Assembly: GCF_003570905.1 (NCBI RefSeq)
Contig: NZ_QXJM01000037.1
Location: 186,001-250,000, forward strand
DNA: 64,000 nucleotides
From: Cohnella faecalis
Lineage (GTDB): Bacteria > Bacillota > Bacilli > Paenibacillales > Paenibacillaceae
Direction: 5' to 3'
Shown piece after piece: positions 24,439 through 34,597 of the stretch (position 1 is its first letter; every line of letters starts with the position of its first letter). The notes beneath the pieces were generated by a model. That model was given only the letters and a program-made list of their open reading frames with translations. It was not told the origin of the DNA and made no database searches. Position numbers and translations under genes: made by a program.

Positions 24439-24516
24439 GTACCATTATCCCTTCGCGTCAGAAACGGGCTGTTTTCGTCTTGAGAGCCGTTTTCTGAACG
24501 AAAGGGATAATGGGAC
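24439..24516. repeat. Long imperfect palindrome (hairpin element)
   Basis: CCATTATCCCTTCG (24442-24455) plus TCAGAAACGG (24458-24467) are mirrored by CCGTTTTCTGA (24487-24497) plus CGAAAGGGATAATGG (24499-24513), a stem of about 24 bp with a 19-base loop. There is no T run and no gene inside. It could be a REP/MITE-like element or a leader structure. The rest of the 356-base gap holds the nreB terminator and an Fnr box. Confidence 0.7.
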
Positions 24517-24575
24517 GTCCCGGTCAAAAGGATAGTATCGAACAACGACCGTATTCACAAATTAGACGAAAGGAT

Positions 24576-24591
24576 AGTGACAAACTTCACA
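24576..24591 (+). promoter_or_regulatory. Fnr box upstream of the doxX operon
   Basis: AGTGACAAACTTCACA matches TGTGA-N6-TCACA with one mismatch. CATACT (24613-24618) downstream is in the position of a -10 box for an activator bound near -41. The start codon of the DoxX gene is 77 bases past the site. Confidence 0.65.
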
Positions 24592-24667
24592 TTCACGGAG
24601 CGGCTTCTCCTTCATACTGGGGTTGTAAGGCAAACCTAATCTCAACACCCGGAGGGAGTTGGCCGTA

Positions 24668-25204
24668 ATGGTCATGAAATGGTACAGGGAAAATGTATGG
24701 GCGGCGGTTCTGGTCACGGTGGCAAGGATATATCTGGGCTGGCAGTGGCTCGATGCCGGTTGGCATAAGCTGACGGCGGACAATGCGTTCAACGCCGGAG
24801 GATTTTTGAAGGGAGCGGTGACGAAGCCGGTTGCCGATCATGAGACGGGCGCGATGATTTTTCCGAACTACACATACTTTCTGGACCACTTCGCGCTGCC
24901 TAACGTCAAGCTGATTAACTTTCTCATTCCTGTCGGCGAATTTTTAATCGGGCTCGGACTGATCGTCGGAGGACTCACGCTTACGGCAGGCTTGTTCGGA
25001 ATGCTGCTGAACTTCCTCTTCCTGTTCGCCGGAACGGTAAGCACGAATCCATGGCTGCTGCTCATCGGATTCATCGTATTTACGGCAGGTGCCAACGCAG
25101 GACGCTTCGGGCTTGACCGCTACCTGACTCCGCTTCTGCGCAAAGGATGGAAAAAGCTGTTTGCCGGCAAGGCTGCCGGCGGCGGAGGCCACGTAACAGG
25201 ATAA
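24668..25204 (+). CDS. DoxX-family membrane protein
   Basis: A 178-residue protein with four predicted membrane helices (around 12-33, 75-95, 97-116 and 118-137), opening VLVTVARIYLGWQWLDAGWH, with FLIPVGEFLIGLGLIVGGLT as a helix typical of DoxX/DoxD-like proteins. Relatives are subunits of thiosulfate:quinone oxidoreductase or are linked to redox stress; the biochemical role here is not known. GGAGGGAG lies 9 bases before ATG 24668. It leads an Fnr-boxed operon with a hemerythrin-like protein and mobA. Confidence 0.8.
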   Translation: MVMKWYRENVWAAVLVTVARIYLGWQWLDAGWHKLTADNAFNAGGFLKGAVTKPVADHETGAMIFPNYTYFLDHFALPNVKLINFLIPVGEFLIGLGLIVGGLTLTAGLFGMLLNFLFLFAGTVSTNPWLLLIGFIVFTAGANAGRFGLDRYLTPLLRKGWKKLFAGKAAGGGGHVTG

Positions 25205-25253
25205 AGGGGGGGACATCATTCCCTTTGAATGAGAAAGAGAGGTGCTGACGACA

Positions 25254-25736
25254 ATGCCGCATTCGAATCCGCCGATGCTGGAATTGTACCGGGAATACGA
25301 TCAGTGGAAAGCCGAGCATGAGGAGCTCCAAGTCGAAGTGCGATTGCTGTGCGCTTACGTGCAGCGCAAGAGATCAAGCTTCGATTACGAGCGATGGGAG
25401 CGGCAGCACGAGGAGCTGGACGAACGGTTCCGAGCGTTCATGAGCAACTGGCATCGGCTTCTGAACAAGGAACGCAGAGCAATCTATCCCATCGCAAAAC
25501 CGTTAACCGGCGGTCGGGCTGGCCCGATCGCCGTTCTTGAGCAGGATGGCCAAATCGCCGATCTGTATTACGCGGAATACGTGAAGCTATCGGCGGAGGG
25601 GGCTCTTACCGACGAGACGCTGACTTGCTTGCATCAGTGCCTACTAATCGTTTCGGAGCATTTTCGAATCGAGAACGAGGTGCTTTTGCCGGTTACGGAA
25701 ATGCTCATGGATCATATCGAATTAGGCAGCCTATAA
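25254..25736 (+). CDS. Hemerythrin-like (HHE) protein
   Basis: A 160-residue, all-helical protein. AEHEELQVEVRLLCAYVQ, NWHRLLNKERRAIYPI and LHQCLLIVSEHFRIENEVLL follow the His/Glu spacing of hemerythrin HHE helices that hold a di-iron site. Such proteins bind O2 or NO or help repair iron-sulfur centres. The match is by pattern and somewhat diverged. GAGAGG precedes ATG 25254; GTG 25242 is also open. It sits between doxX and mobA in an operon with an Fnr box, which supports a role in oxygen or NO handling. Confidence 0.6.
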   Translation: MPHSNPPMLELYREYDQWKAEHEELQVEVRLLCAYVQRKRSSFDYERWERQHEELDERFRAFMSNWHRLLNKERRAIYPIAKPLTGGRAGPIAVLEQDGQIADLYYAEYVKLSAEGALTDETLTCLHQCLLIVSEHFRIENEVLLPVTEMLMDHIELGSL

Positions 25737-25775
25737 TGGAGCTTTCGTTCAAGGGAAAGGAAGGAGGAATGTGCG

Positions 25776-26423
25776 ATGAATGGACTCGCCGGCACAGTGA
25801 CGGGCGCCATTCTGGCGGGGGGGCCTAACACCGGGATGGATGGCCGGTCGAAGGCGCTGCTTCCGTTCGGCAACGAGCCCCTCGTTCAGAGGCAAATTCA
25901 AGCGATGCAGGAAATATGCCGGGAAGTCGTCGTTGTGACGAACGACCCGAAGCCTTTTTTTCGAATACTCGATCATTCGGTTCGCATCATTACCGACTCC
26001 TATTCGGGCAGCGGTCCGATGAGCGGCGTCCACGCGGCGCTGCGCCTGGCGAGAAACCCGTTCGTCTGGATTGTCGGCAGCGATATGCCGTTTATATCGG
26101 CAGAGGCGGCCGCCCGCTTGGTCATGGCAGGCCGATTCGGCAATCATTTCGATGCCGTTTTGCCCGTTCTGGGAGGAAAGCCGGTTCCGCTTCACGGCGT
26201 ATACGACACGCGCTGCGCCGATAAGGTGCAATCCACGCTGGAAGAAGGACGAGGCGAGCTTACCGATTTGATGGGAGCGATTCGCTGGTACGGATTGCCG
26301 GCCGACTCGTGGGAACGAGCATCGGAACGGGAAGGGTTAGCGGGAAGCTTCGCTTATTCTTTCGACGATCAGATAGAGTACGAGAGGGCGCTGGAGCTCG
26401 CTTTTGGCTCCCTAAAGGAATAG
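25776..26423 (+). CDS. mobA: Molybdenum cofactor guanylyltransferase MobA-like
   Basis: A 215-residue nucleotidyltransferase. It has the MobA opening AILAGGPNTGMDGRSKALLP, close to the LAGGxxxRMGGxDK consensus, GPMSGVHAAL, the metal-binding GSDMPFIS, and GGKPVPLHGVY. MobA adds GMP to molybdopterin for enzymes of the DMSO reductase family, including nitrate reductase and formate dehydrogenase; no such enzyme gene is in the window. GGAGG lies 9 bases before the ATG. Other MobA-fold nucleotidyltransferases are possible. Confidence 0.8.
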   Translation: MNGLAGTVTGAILAGGPNTGMDGRSKALLPFGNEPLVQRQIQAMQEICREVVVVTNDPKPFFRILDHSVRIITDSYSGSGPMSGVHAALRLARNPFVWIVGSDMPFISAEAAARLVMAGRFGNHFDAVLPVLGGKPVPLHGVYDTRCADKVQSTLEEGRGELTDLMGAIRWYGLPADSWERASEREGLAGSFAYSFDDQIEYERALELAFGSLKE

Positions 26424-26435
26424 TCCGGACAACAA

Positions 26436-26475
26436 CGCGGCGTGTCTCCATAACGGAGACCGCTGCTTTTTTTTA
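26436..26475 (+). terminator. Terminator after mobA
   Basis: GCGGCGTGTCTCC pairs imperfectly with GGAGACCGCTGC around ATAAC, followed by eight T residues. Confidence 0.85.
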
Positions 26476-26557
26476 GTCCGAACGATGCGTTATTCCAAGC
26501 GTTGTCATATGACGAGGGTCACCACATTGTACTGACTAATGTGACGACGGCGGTCAC

Positions 26558-26585
26558 TTGTTGAATAGTCTGCACCCGGTAAAAT
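26558..26585 (+). promoter_or_regulatory. Possible promoter for the SLH protein gene
   Basis: TTGTTG (26558-26563), 16 bases, TAAAAT (26580-26585), 38 bases before the start codon. Inverted repeats (CACATT/AATGTG, GTGAC/GTCAC) lie just upstream and may bind a regulator. Confidence 0.4.
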
Positions 26586-26623
26586 GATACACATGGTATC
26601 GATAAATGGGGAGGCTATTCGAA

Positions 26624-29600
26624 ATGAGTGGGAAGCGTAAAGGAAATGCAGGCTTTCGGGCATGGGTTTATTTTTTATCTGTCTGTCTGCTTGCCAGCAC
26701 CGTGCTCGGGGGACGGCGCAAGCGTACGCCGCCAAGCAATCGCCGCACGGTCGTGCAATCGGCAAGACGGAAGGAACCGGGCTGGCGGCGGACGGTGCCC
26801 GTTGGAATCATCTTGTCCGCGTATACGACGAGCGGATTCCAGTCGTGGCCGACAATGTTCGGATCACGCCGGACGGAAGATACGTTGCATTTATTAATTT
26901 CGAGTACGTCGGAAGCGCGGGCGGAGGCGAGCTTCATTCGAAGCTTGTCTTGTATGACCGGGAGACCGGAACTATCGAAGAGCTGCTCAAGAGCGTCGAT
27001 GCCAAGGAGCCTGTCCGTTTTGCGATGTCGTCTGACGCAAGATGGTTCGCGTATTCGGGCAAGACGAGGCTGATGGGAGTCGAGGAAACCCAAGTATACG
27101 TATACGATAGGAAGCGGCAAGAGGTCGAGCTTATTAGCAAGCAGCCGGACGGTTTGCCGGCATCGGGCATGAGCGACAATCCGTCTATTAGCGCCGACGG
27201 GCGATTCGTCGCTTACGATTCCTCCGCTGCGGATATCGTGGCGGGCGATTCGGATAATTTCGATGTCTTCGTCTACGACCGGGAGAGCGGTTTGACGGAG
27301 CAAATAAGCAAAGCCGTAACGTCAGAGGATCCGGACGAAATCAGCTCCGGCAACAGCGAGAGGCCTTCGATCAGCGCAGACGGGAAGTTCGTAGCCTTCG
27401 AATCAAGCTCATCTTTCTTGACCGAGGGGGACGATAACGGCAATACGGATGTGTTCTTGTTCGACCGCTCGGAACGGAAGGCGCAGCTCCTTAGCGTAAC
27501 CGCAGCGGGAAGCCAATCCGCGGAAGAAAGCGGGCACGCCTCGATAAGCGCCAATGGGGAAATCGTTGCGTTCCAGTCTTACGCGGCTTTGGCGGATGAC
27601 GATACGAACGGGATGCTGGACATTTACGTTTACCGTCAATCGAACGGATCGGTCGAGCGTGTATCCGTCGCGCCGGATGGCACCGAGAACGATTATGACA
27701 GCTTCGAGCCTAAAGTCGGGGCGGACGGAGCGTATGTCGCCTACGAGTCGTCGCCGGATACCGAAGACTTCGACGAGTCGATGATCGCAGACTTGAATTC
27801 TCGCAGCACGTCGGAGGTTACGATCTCGGGTACGGAGGAACAGCTGACTTTGCCGCTCACCGATTTAGCTCTTAGCGGGGGAGCCGGAGTCGGAGCCTTC
27901 AATGCCGGCTACACCGTTGTCGATCCGGGCACCGGAGAAGAGTTTCCGATGATCGGACTGTTCATCGCCTCCAAAATCGACGGGGAGGCGCCGACTTGGC
28001 CGGCAGGGAGCAAGCTGGAGAGCTCGGAAGTGAAGACGGACCGGGCGACGCTGACTTGGACGCCGGCGTCCGACGCGATTGGGATTAAAGAGTATCGCAT
28101 ATACGCGAACGACGAATTGATCGCTGCCGTGGATGGCTCGAAAACTTCTTATACGGCGACGGAGCTCGCACCTGCAACGGAATATTTGTTCCGTGTGGAG
28201 GCCGTTAACGAGGACGATATTGCGAGCAGCGGCGGACCGACGATCGTTCTAACAACGGAAGCTGACGATCGGACCTTCGAGCTGGCTGCCGTATTCGACC
28301 GGGTTGCGACGGGGAATTTGCCGTATACGAACAGCGTTCTTACGATATCGAGCAAGGCGAAGACCGGCCGAACGATAACGGCAACGATCGCGTATGCCTC
28401 ATGGCTGGACGATGCCGGAGAGAGGCTTCCCGCCGCCCGAACGGTATCCGAAACGTTGAAGCTGAATGAAACGGCCGCCGGATCCGGCGATTATGCCGCT
28501 GCTTTTTCCGTCAAGGAAGGCATCTCGGAGCTGACATCGGTATCGGCGATTATGACCGGAGCTGCGGGCGGGCCGATTGAGAAGCAGGCGGAAGGGCTTC
28601 CGCGAGCCGTCAGCGGCAACTTGAAGCTCGCATTCGATAATCCGGGGGAAGTAAGCATCGACAAAGCTCGCCTCACGGTGGTCAGTCCGAGCCGTAAAAA
28701 CTATAAGGTCGTTACGCTCAGCGGAAGCGGTCCGGTAATCGTGGAAGGCTTGGCTGCCGCTTCGGACTACGAGGTTCAATTAATCGCCGCCAACGGGAAA
28801 TTGTTGGCCTCGAATTCGGGCGTGCTTATAGAAAGCGGCATGAGCGAGTCGTTGTCCATGACCGTCCTACAAGAAGCGCAATTCCGATTCAAGGTGACCG
28901 ATCAGGATGGCAAGCCTGTTCCCGGCATCACAATCGATGTCTGGGACGAAGCTGGGAGTGAACTGCTGGCGGACTACCTCAGCGACGCAAATGGGCTTAC
29001 GTCGTGGACGGCAGTGAGCGACAACCTGAAGAAGCTCACGGCTAAGGTCCATTTGGAAGAATCGAATTACGAGCCGTTGCCTGACAAGGCGATCTCGTTG
29101 AAGCCGGGAGACAATGAAATTCCAATTGCCCTGGAGCATTCGGCGGAAGGCAAGCTGCAGGGCAAGGTGTTGAATCCGGAAGGCAAGCCCGTATTCAACG
29201 CTCTCGTAACCGCAACCCAAACGTACAAAGGCAAGCCGGTCGTAAAGCAATCGTACACCGATCTTAACGGGACTTATTCGCTGACGCTGTTCGCCGGAGA
29301 AGCGGCGATTCAAGCCGCCCAATCTTCCTATCATTACAATTCGGCCGAAGGCTTGCGAGCAGTCGTCGTCAAGGACGAAACGACGACGCTCGACATTCCG
29401 GTGAAGATGTTCGACAAAGGGATGGTCGTTCTTCAAGTGCATGTCAAAATGATCGGCGGAGAATGGCAAGGGCCGATCGATATGGAGCAGCTGGCGTTCA
29501 GGGCGCAATTGAATTCCAAGTTCGGCTCTCGCACGAGTTATTATCAGAATTCGATTTCGTTCCAAGGACAGCCGGGGGAACACATCGAAGTGTGCGTGTC

Positions 29601-30375
29601 CGGCGTTCTGCACAAGTCCGTCACCGAATGCAAATCGATCTTGCTGGACGAGAACGCGAACGGCGTCGCAGATATTTGGATCGAAGAGAAGGGCGGACTC
29701 ATAGAAGGCCAAGTCGCAGCGCAAACGGGAGCGTGGACTTACGCGAATCTGTACGAAGTGGACGGCGACAATCTGCGGCATGTCGGCTCGGAAAGTTTCC
29801 GAACTTCCCAATTCGCGATTCATGCGCCGAAAGCAGGCACTTACCGCCTCGAATTGAATCGGAGAAACTCAACGACGAACAAGCAGGAAACAGCGTTCAA
29901 GCAGCTCGTCGTCAAGGAGCAGGAGACGCTGAACGTAGGAACGATTGCGCTCCAGCCTTCGAGCTACTTTAGTCACGTTACGGCGAACGGCTTTATTGCG
30001 CAGCCGATTGAAGCGTCTCCCGGCGGCACCGTTAATTTGCGGGCGTTTTACCGGAACAGCGGAGAGGGCGCGGTTGCGGACGCGATTCTGAGCATCGAAT
30101 TGCCGGGAGGGATCCGGCCCGTTACCGATTCAAGCAGCCGGATTCCCGTGAAGGTTAACGGAACCGTCGGCACGGCAACGTTGAAAGACCGTATGCTTGA
30201 AATTGCGTTAGGCAATCTGGAGCAAAAAGCTTCGGGGACCGTTACTTTGCAGACGAAGCTGGACGACAACTTCAGCCTCGGCAAAGCGCAGCTGACGGCG
30301 CGGATCGAAGGCACTGCCGGGGAGCTTCGATCAGCGAGTCATTGGGATATGTCCAGCTTGACGTTCCGAGGATGA
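26624..30375 (+). CDS. Giant SLH surface protein, N-terminal part (frameshifted)
   Basis: The first half of one very large secreted protein. ATG 26624, behind GGGGAGG, opens a signal peptide with basic start MSGKRKGN and core AWVYFLSVCLLASTVLGG; the AQAYA cleavage site continues only in the -1 frame after the five-G tract at 26708-26712. From there the frame runs to a stop at 30375. Visible parts: a TolB/PD40-like beta-propeller (about residues 55-395) with repeated SISADGRFVAYDS units, a fibronectin type III domain (WPAGSKLES...VEAVNEDDIAS), and carboxypeptidase-regulatory-like beta-sandwiches (GKLQGKVLNPEGKPVFNALV). It ends where the reading jumps to the next entry. If both shifts are undone the product is about 2,608 residues. 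Confidence 0.8.
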
Positions 30376-33300
30376 CCCTTGAAGCGCCGGACCGCGTGGC
30401 GTCTAACGTCGTGAAGGTCGTCGGTCTGGCTCCTGCCGGAAGCGGCGTTCGAATCTATGACGACAACGTGCTGATCGGCACGGCGGAAGCGTCAGCCGCT
30501 GGAACGTGGCAAGGCACGGTTACGCTGGACAGTGCGGCAGGCTCCGATGATCACCTGCTGTGGGCCCAATCGGTATCCGGTGCAAAGACGCTGCAGTCCG
30601 AGCACAAGCTCGTTCACTACGAGCAAAGTCAGCCGATTTTGACAGAGGTCGCCATGGCTCAATACCCGAACGGCAAGTGGCTGCGCCTGAACGTGGAGAA
30701 TGGAATCGCCCAACTGCCTTACACGGTCGTACCCGGCAACCCGTTCGCGTTCAACCTGAAATTCAGCGATCCTGATAAGGTTAAGAACGTCACCGTCTAT
30801 TTGGGCGGTCAAATCGGCGGCCCGGTAACGGCCGAACGCGGAGCCGACGGCTTGTTCCGAGCGACGGTGCCTACGACGAGAGGCGCTTTGGGCGGTCTCT
30901 ACGTCGATTACGACACGGTAAAGCCGAAGGTTGTCGTTAGCCGTGAAATTCCTACGGACGAGGAGACGCGGCAATCGCTTCCAGCCAAGCTTAGAGATTT
31001 CGAGCTCGTCGAGAAGACGCCCTTCACCTTGAAGGACAATGTTTATTCGGGCAGCGCAGTATTCGATTTCCCGCAAGTTCCGAACATGCGATTGGTTGCA
31101 AAGCAGACGATCGACTTGACGCCGAACTCTTACAGGCCGACGGTCGAGGAGATCGTTAAAGCCGAAGCGACAGGCGTTCTTATGTATAACGTCAGCTTCG
31201 AGGCGAAGGAGACGGCGGACGGCTTCGTTGTCAAAATGAAAGGCTACGTCCCGAAAACGGTTCTTATTCCCGCGAGCGTCTCCGGCAGCGGGTTCGACAA
31301 GGAGGATGTCGCAGGCAAATCGAAGGGCGAGGTCAAGTCGCTCGCCTCGTTCGACGAAGTCGATCCTTTGGAAATTCTCGACGATATGGGGATTGATCCG
31401 TCCCCTTACAAGCAAGGCATGATTCAAGTGTCGACAGACTATGCGATGATTGCGAAAGAAGCTTCCGGTCCGCTTTTCGATATCAAGGAGCAATACAAGG
31501 GTTACCGCGAGTACGCGGGCAAAATCAATAAGATCATGTCCAACGTCGAAGCTGCGACGGTGTGTCCGGAAAATATGGAGATGACCGGTGAGCAGGCTGG
31601 CAAAGCGTTACTCGTGACGGTAGGCGGCGAAATCGCGAAGACGGCGATCGGGGCTTGGACGGGCGCGATGATGCTGGAGGGACCCGTGGGTTTTATTGGC
31701 GGATATGCGGGCAAGTATGTGTCCAACAAAATCGACAGCTACGTCGATGAGCAAATCGACAAAATTACGACGGCCGGACCTACGCCGACGGAAAATTGCA
31801 TGGACGACAGCTACGACGATCTCGATGAAGAGAACATTTATAAAAAGAGGTTGAAGCGAATAGCCCGCATGAAGTGGATTTACGATCCGAGCGGCTATGT
31901 GTATGAAGCGGTCGAAGGAAATCGGCTGGAAGGCGTCAAAGCGACCGTTCTTTACAAAGATTCCGCATCGGGCAAGTGGGCCGTCTGGTCCGACGCGCGG
32001 GATTACGATCAAATCAATCCTCAATTCACGGACAAAGAAGGCCGCTACGGATGGGACGTACCTGAAGGAACATGGAAGGTCGTATGGGAAAAAGCGGGGT
32101 ATGAGCCGGCCGGCAGCGCCGAATTGACCGTGCCGCCTCCTCACTTCGATGTGAATGCCGGTCTAGTATCGAAAGCTTCTCCGACAGTCGCCGACGTTAA
32201 AGCTTATGCGGGCGAAGGCGGCAGCTATATCGACATCGAGTTCAGCAAATATTTGCGTACGACGACCGCGATTCCCGCAACCGAAATAACGGTGACGGGA
32301 CCGGACGGAGCCGTCGTTGAAGGAACTTCGGCATACGTGGAAAAGCAAAAGAACCCCGGCCGCGATCAAGAGTGGTCGCGCAAAATCCGGTTCACTCCCG
32401 GCGCGACGGTCTTGCAAGCCGGAGATGCCTATGAGATCAAGGTCGTTCCGGAGACGATCGTCAGCTACGCGGGAAGCGTTATGCTGGACACCGTCGCCAA
32501 GTCGGCGATAGCCGTTGAGCAGGATACGCGAGGCCCGCTGCCGGAGAAGGCGGAGGCGGCGAGCGGCAACACGGTCATTAAGGTTTATTACGACGAACCG
32601 ATCGACGGTGACGTTCTTCTGAGTCCCGAGTCGTTCGAATTAACGGGACTAAACGGTGAGGGTATCGGAATAAATAGCGCTATTCTGTCCGCCGTCGTCG
32701 AGCGGCCGGAAGGGAACGAGCAGCCGACGGCGGTTATCTTGACCCTGTCCCGGCCGTTGTCCGACGGAGCTGGGTTGAAGCTCAATTCCAAGGAAGGCGC
32801 CGTATCTGACGCATTAAGCAATCCGTCTCAAGCGAAGTCCGTCGAATTGGCCGGTCCGAACGCCTCTCTCAGCGGCTTAACGATTGCGGGAGGAACGATG
32901 ACGGAGCCGTTCGCAAGCGACAAATTCTCTTATACGGTGAAAGTTGCCGCATCGGCGACCCGTCTGCAACTGAAAGCGACCTTGGCAGAGGCGGGAGGAA
33001 AGCTCTCCATTAGCGGAGTGCCGCTTGCGAGCGGTGTCGAGCGATCCGTCGAAATTCCGACGGACGGCAAGATCGTCATTCTCGCGCAAGCTGCCAATCA
33101 TCCGGACATCGCTAAATCGTACAGTCTCATCGTCCAACGGAACGGATCCGATCCGGATCCTGGCCCGGGGCCCGGACCGGGTACCGGATCCGGTACAGGC
33201 ACGGAATCGCCGACAGGCGATAAAGGGGACATTGGCCATAACGCCAAAGTGATTTCCAAGACGGAGTCCGACGGACGAACGGGCGTCGTTATCGATATTA

Positions 33301-34448
33301 AGGCGGAAACGGTTAGAGACGCGCTAAAATCGGCGGTTAGCGGCGATGAAATGTTCGTGAAGGTGCCGGAGAACGCGGATTCCTATGACGTTCGAGTTCC
33401 GATCGACGCTTTCCGAGAGCTGGCGCAATCGCAATTGAAGGTAAATCTGCAAGCCGGAAATCAAACCGTTCTCGTTCAGCCCTCGGCATGGACAACGAAC
33501 GTGACGGATCGCATGTCCGCCGTACACTTCATTATTCGGCGTGCATCCGTGCAAGAAGAGCGCAGTTGGCTTGACGGACTGAAAGCTAGGTTCGGAAGCT
33601 TGATTCCGCAATCCGGTCTGTACAAGTTCGCGGTGGAAGCGGAGGCGGAGGGTGGTGTCGTCGTTCTTCCGTTGGCCGTTCCGAACGCCGTGTTCGTAAA
33701 ATGGGAGCTGGCCAAAGAACCTCCGGCGCGTCAAGGAACGACAGGTCTATACCGTTATAACGCGAGCGAGAAGCAATGGACGCATGTCATCGGCGCAGCG
33801 GACTCTCAAAGCCGAAATATTGAATTCGCGCTCCGCGATTCGAACTATTTGTCCGTTATGACTTATGTCAGCGAGTTCGCGGATATCGCAAACCATTGGG
33901 CGAAAGCGCAAATCGATTGGATGGCTGCCCGGATGCTCGTCAGCGGCTATTCGGAGGAGACGTTCAAGCCGGATCGGAAGGTGACGCGCGCCGAGTTTGC
34001 GGCGATGCTCGCTCGCGTGCTCGGTCTGAAGCCCCCGGTCGAAGGAGGACCGTCTTTCGCCGATGTGAAGCCTGGGGACTGGTACTACGATGCGGTCAGA
34101 GCGGCGGCCGCCGCTCGACTGATCGCGGGAGACGGCAACGGACGCTTCGAGCCGACCGAGCTCGTCACGCGGGAGCAAATGACGGCGATGACTTGGAGAG
34201 CCTACAAGCAGATTACAGGCGAATCCGGCGCCGCGCCGGGCGAGGAGGAGCAGCGTCGCCTGCTTGAGCCTTACCAAGATAGGAACGCGATTCACGATTG
34301 GGCGCGTTCGGATGTCGCTGCGGCGATTCAATCGGGTCTTGCGCAAGGGGTAAGCGGGTCCAGGTTCAATCCGGGCGGAGTCGCAACGCGCGGCCAAGCG
34401 GTTACGATACTGAAACGGATCGCGGAAAAACTCGAAAACAAGATGTAG
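30342..34448 (+). CDS. Giant SLH surface protein, C-terminal part with three SLH domains (frameshifted)
   Basis: Continuation of the preceding gene in the -1 frame; adding one G at 30319-30322 joins them. TTG 30342 has no ribosome binding site and the product has no signal peptide, so independent translation would strand its surface-anchoring domains in the cytoplasm. Visible parts: Ig-like segments, a second carboxypeptidase-like sandwich near 530, a cadherin-like beta-sandwich near 845-930, a Gly/Pro linker (DPDPGPGPGPGTGSGTGT), and three SLH domains at about 1180-1365 (FADIANHWAKAQIDWMAAR first). SLH domains bind pyruvylated wall polymer. The full protein is probably a large surface or adhesive protein; its ligand is unknown. 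Confidence 0.85.
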   Translation: MGYVQLDVPRMTLEAPDRVASNVVKVVGLAPAGSGVRIYDDNVLIGTAEASAAGTWQGTVTLDSAAGSDDHLLWAQSVSGAKTLQSEHKLVHYEQSQPILTEVAMAQYPNGKWLRLNVENGIAQLPYTVVPGNPFAFNLKFSDPDKVKNVTVYLGGQIGGPVTAERGADGLFRATVPTTRGALGGLYVDYDTVKPKVVVSREIPTDEETRQSLPAKLRDFELVEKTPFTLKDNVYSGSAVFDFPQVPNMRLVAKQTIDLTPNSYRPTVEEIVKAEATGVLMYNVSFEAKETADGFVVKMKGYVPKTVLIPASVSGSGFDKEDVAGKSKGEVKSLASFDEVDPLEILDDMGIDPSPYKQGMIQVSTDYAMIAKEASGPLFDIKEQYKGYREYAGKINKIMSNVEAATVCPENMEMTGEQAGKALLVTVGGEIAKTAIGAWTGAMMLEGPVGFIGGYAGKYVSNKIDSYVDEQIDKITTAGPTPTENCMDDSYDDLDEENIYKKRLKRIARMKWIYDPSGYVYEAVEGNRLEGVKATVLYKDSASGKWAVWSDARDYDQINPQFTDKEGRYGWDVPEGTWKVVWEKAGYEPAGSAELTVPPPHFDVNAGLVSKASPTVADVKAYAGEGGSYIDIEFSKYLRTTTAIPATEITVTGPDGAVVEGTSAYVEKQKNPGRDQEWSRKIRFTPGATVLQAGDAYEIKVVPETIVSYAGSVMLDTVAKSAIAVEQDTRGPLPEKAEAASGNTVIKVYYDEPIDGDVLLSPESFELTGLNGEGIGINSAILSAVVERPEGNEQPTAVILTLSRPLSDGAGLKLNSKEGAVSDALSNPSQAKSVELAGPNASLSGLTIAGGTMTEPFASDKFSYTVKVAASATRLQLKATLAEAGGKLSISGVPLASGVERSVEIPTDGKIVILAQAANHPDIAKSYSLIVQRNGSDPDPGPGPGPGTGSGTGTESPTGDKGDIGHNAKVISKTESDGRTGVVIDIKAETVRDALKSAVSGDEMFVKVPENADSYDVRVPIDAFRELAQSQLKVNLQAGNQTVLVQPSAWTTNVTDRMSAVHFIIRRASVQEERSWLDGLKARFGSLIPQSGLYKFAVEAEAEGGVVVLPLAVPNAVFVKWELAKEPPARQGTTGLYRYNASEKQWTHVIGAADSQSRNIEFALRDSNYLSVMTYVSEFADIANHWAKAQIDWMAARMLVSGYSEETFKPDRKVTRAEFAAMLARVLGLKPPVEGGPSFADVKPGDWYYDAVRAAAAARLIAGDGNGRFEPTELVTREQMTAMTWRAYKQITGESGAAPGEEEQRRLLEPYQDRNAIHDWARSDVAAAIQSGLAQGVSGSRFNPGGVATRGQAVTILKRIAEKLENKM

Positions 34449-34461
34449 AAACGCAAACGAA

Positions 34462-34498
34462 GAGGAGTCGGCATTTTAGAGCCGGCTCCTCATTTTTT
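34462..34498 (+). terminator. Terminator after the SLH gene
   Basis: GAGGAGTCGGC pairs with GCCGGCTCCTC (one G-T pair), followed by ATTTTTTAT. Confidence 0.9.
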
Positions 34499-34597
34499 AT
34501 GTCCAAAATTCGAAAAACCGAATATAATAAAGGTACATTGTAAGCGCAACCAAATTGGATCTCCTATCGAGAATCGAATTCGAATGAGGTGATAACC

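Noticed and set aside
26545-26565. Third Fnr box before the SLH gene
   Set aside because: The half-sites TGTGA and TCACT are separated by 8 bases, not 6.
26662-26720. Alternative lipoprotein start with an LSAC lipobox for the SLH protein
   Set aside because: It lacks a basic n-region and a ribosome binding site; the frame from 26624 gives a far better signal peptide once the G tract is corrected.
30492-31493. 333-codon open frame on the minus strand inside the SLH gene
   Set aside because: It is a shadow of the GC-biased coding strand, with an arginine-rich, motif-free translation.
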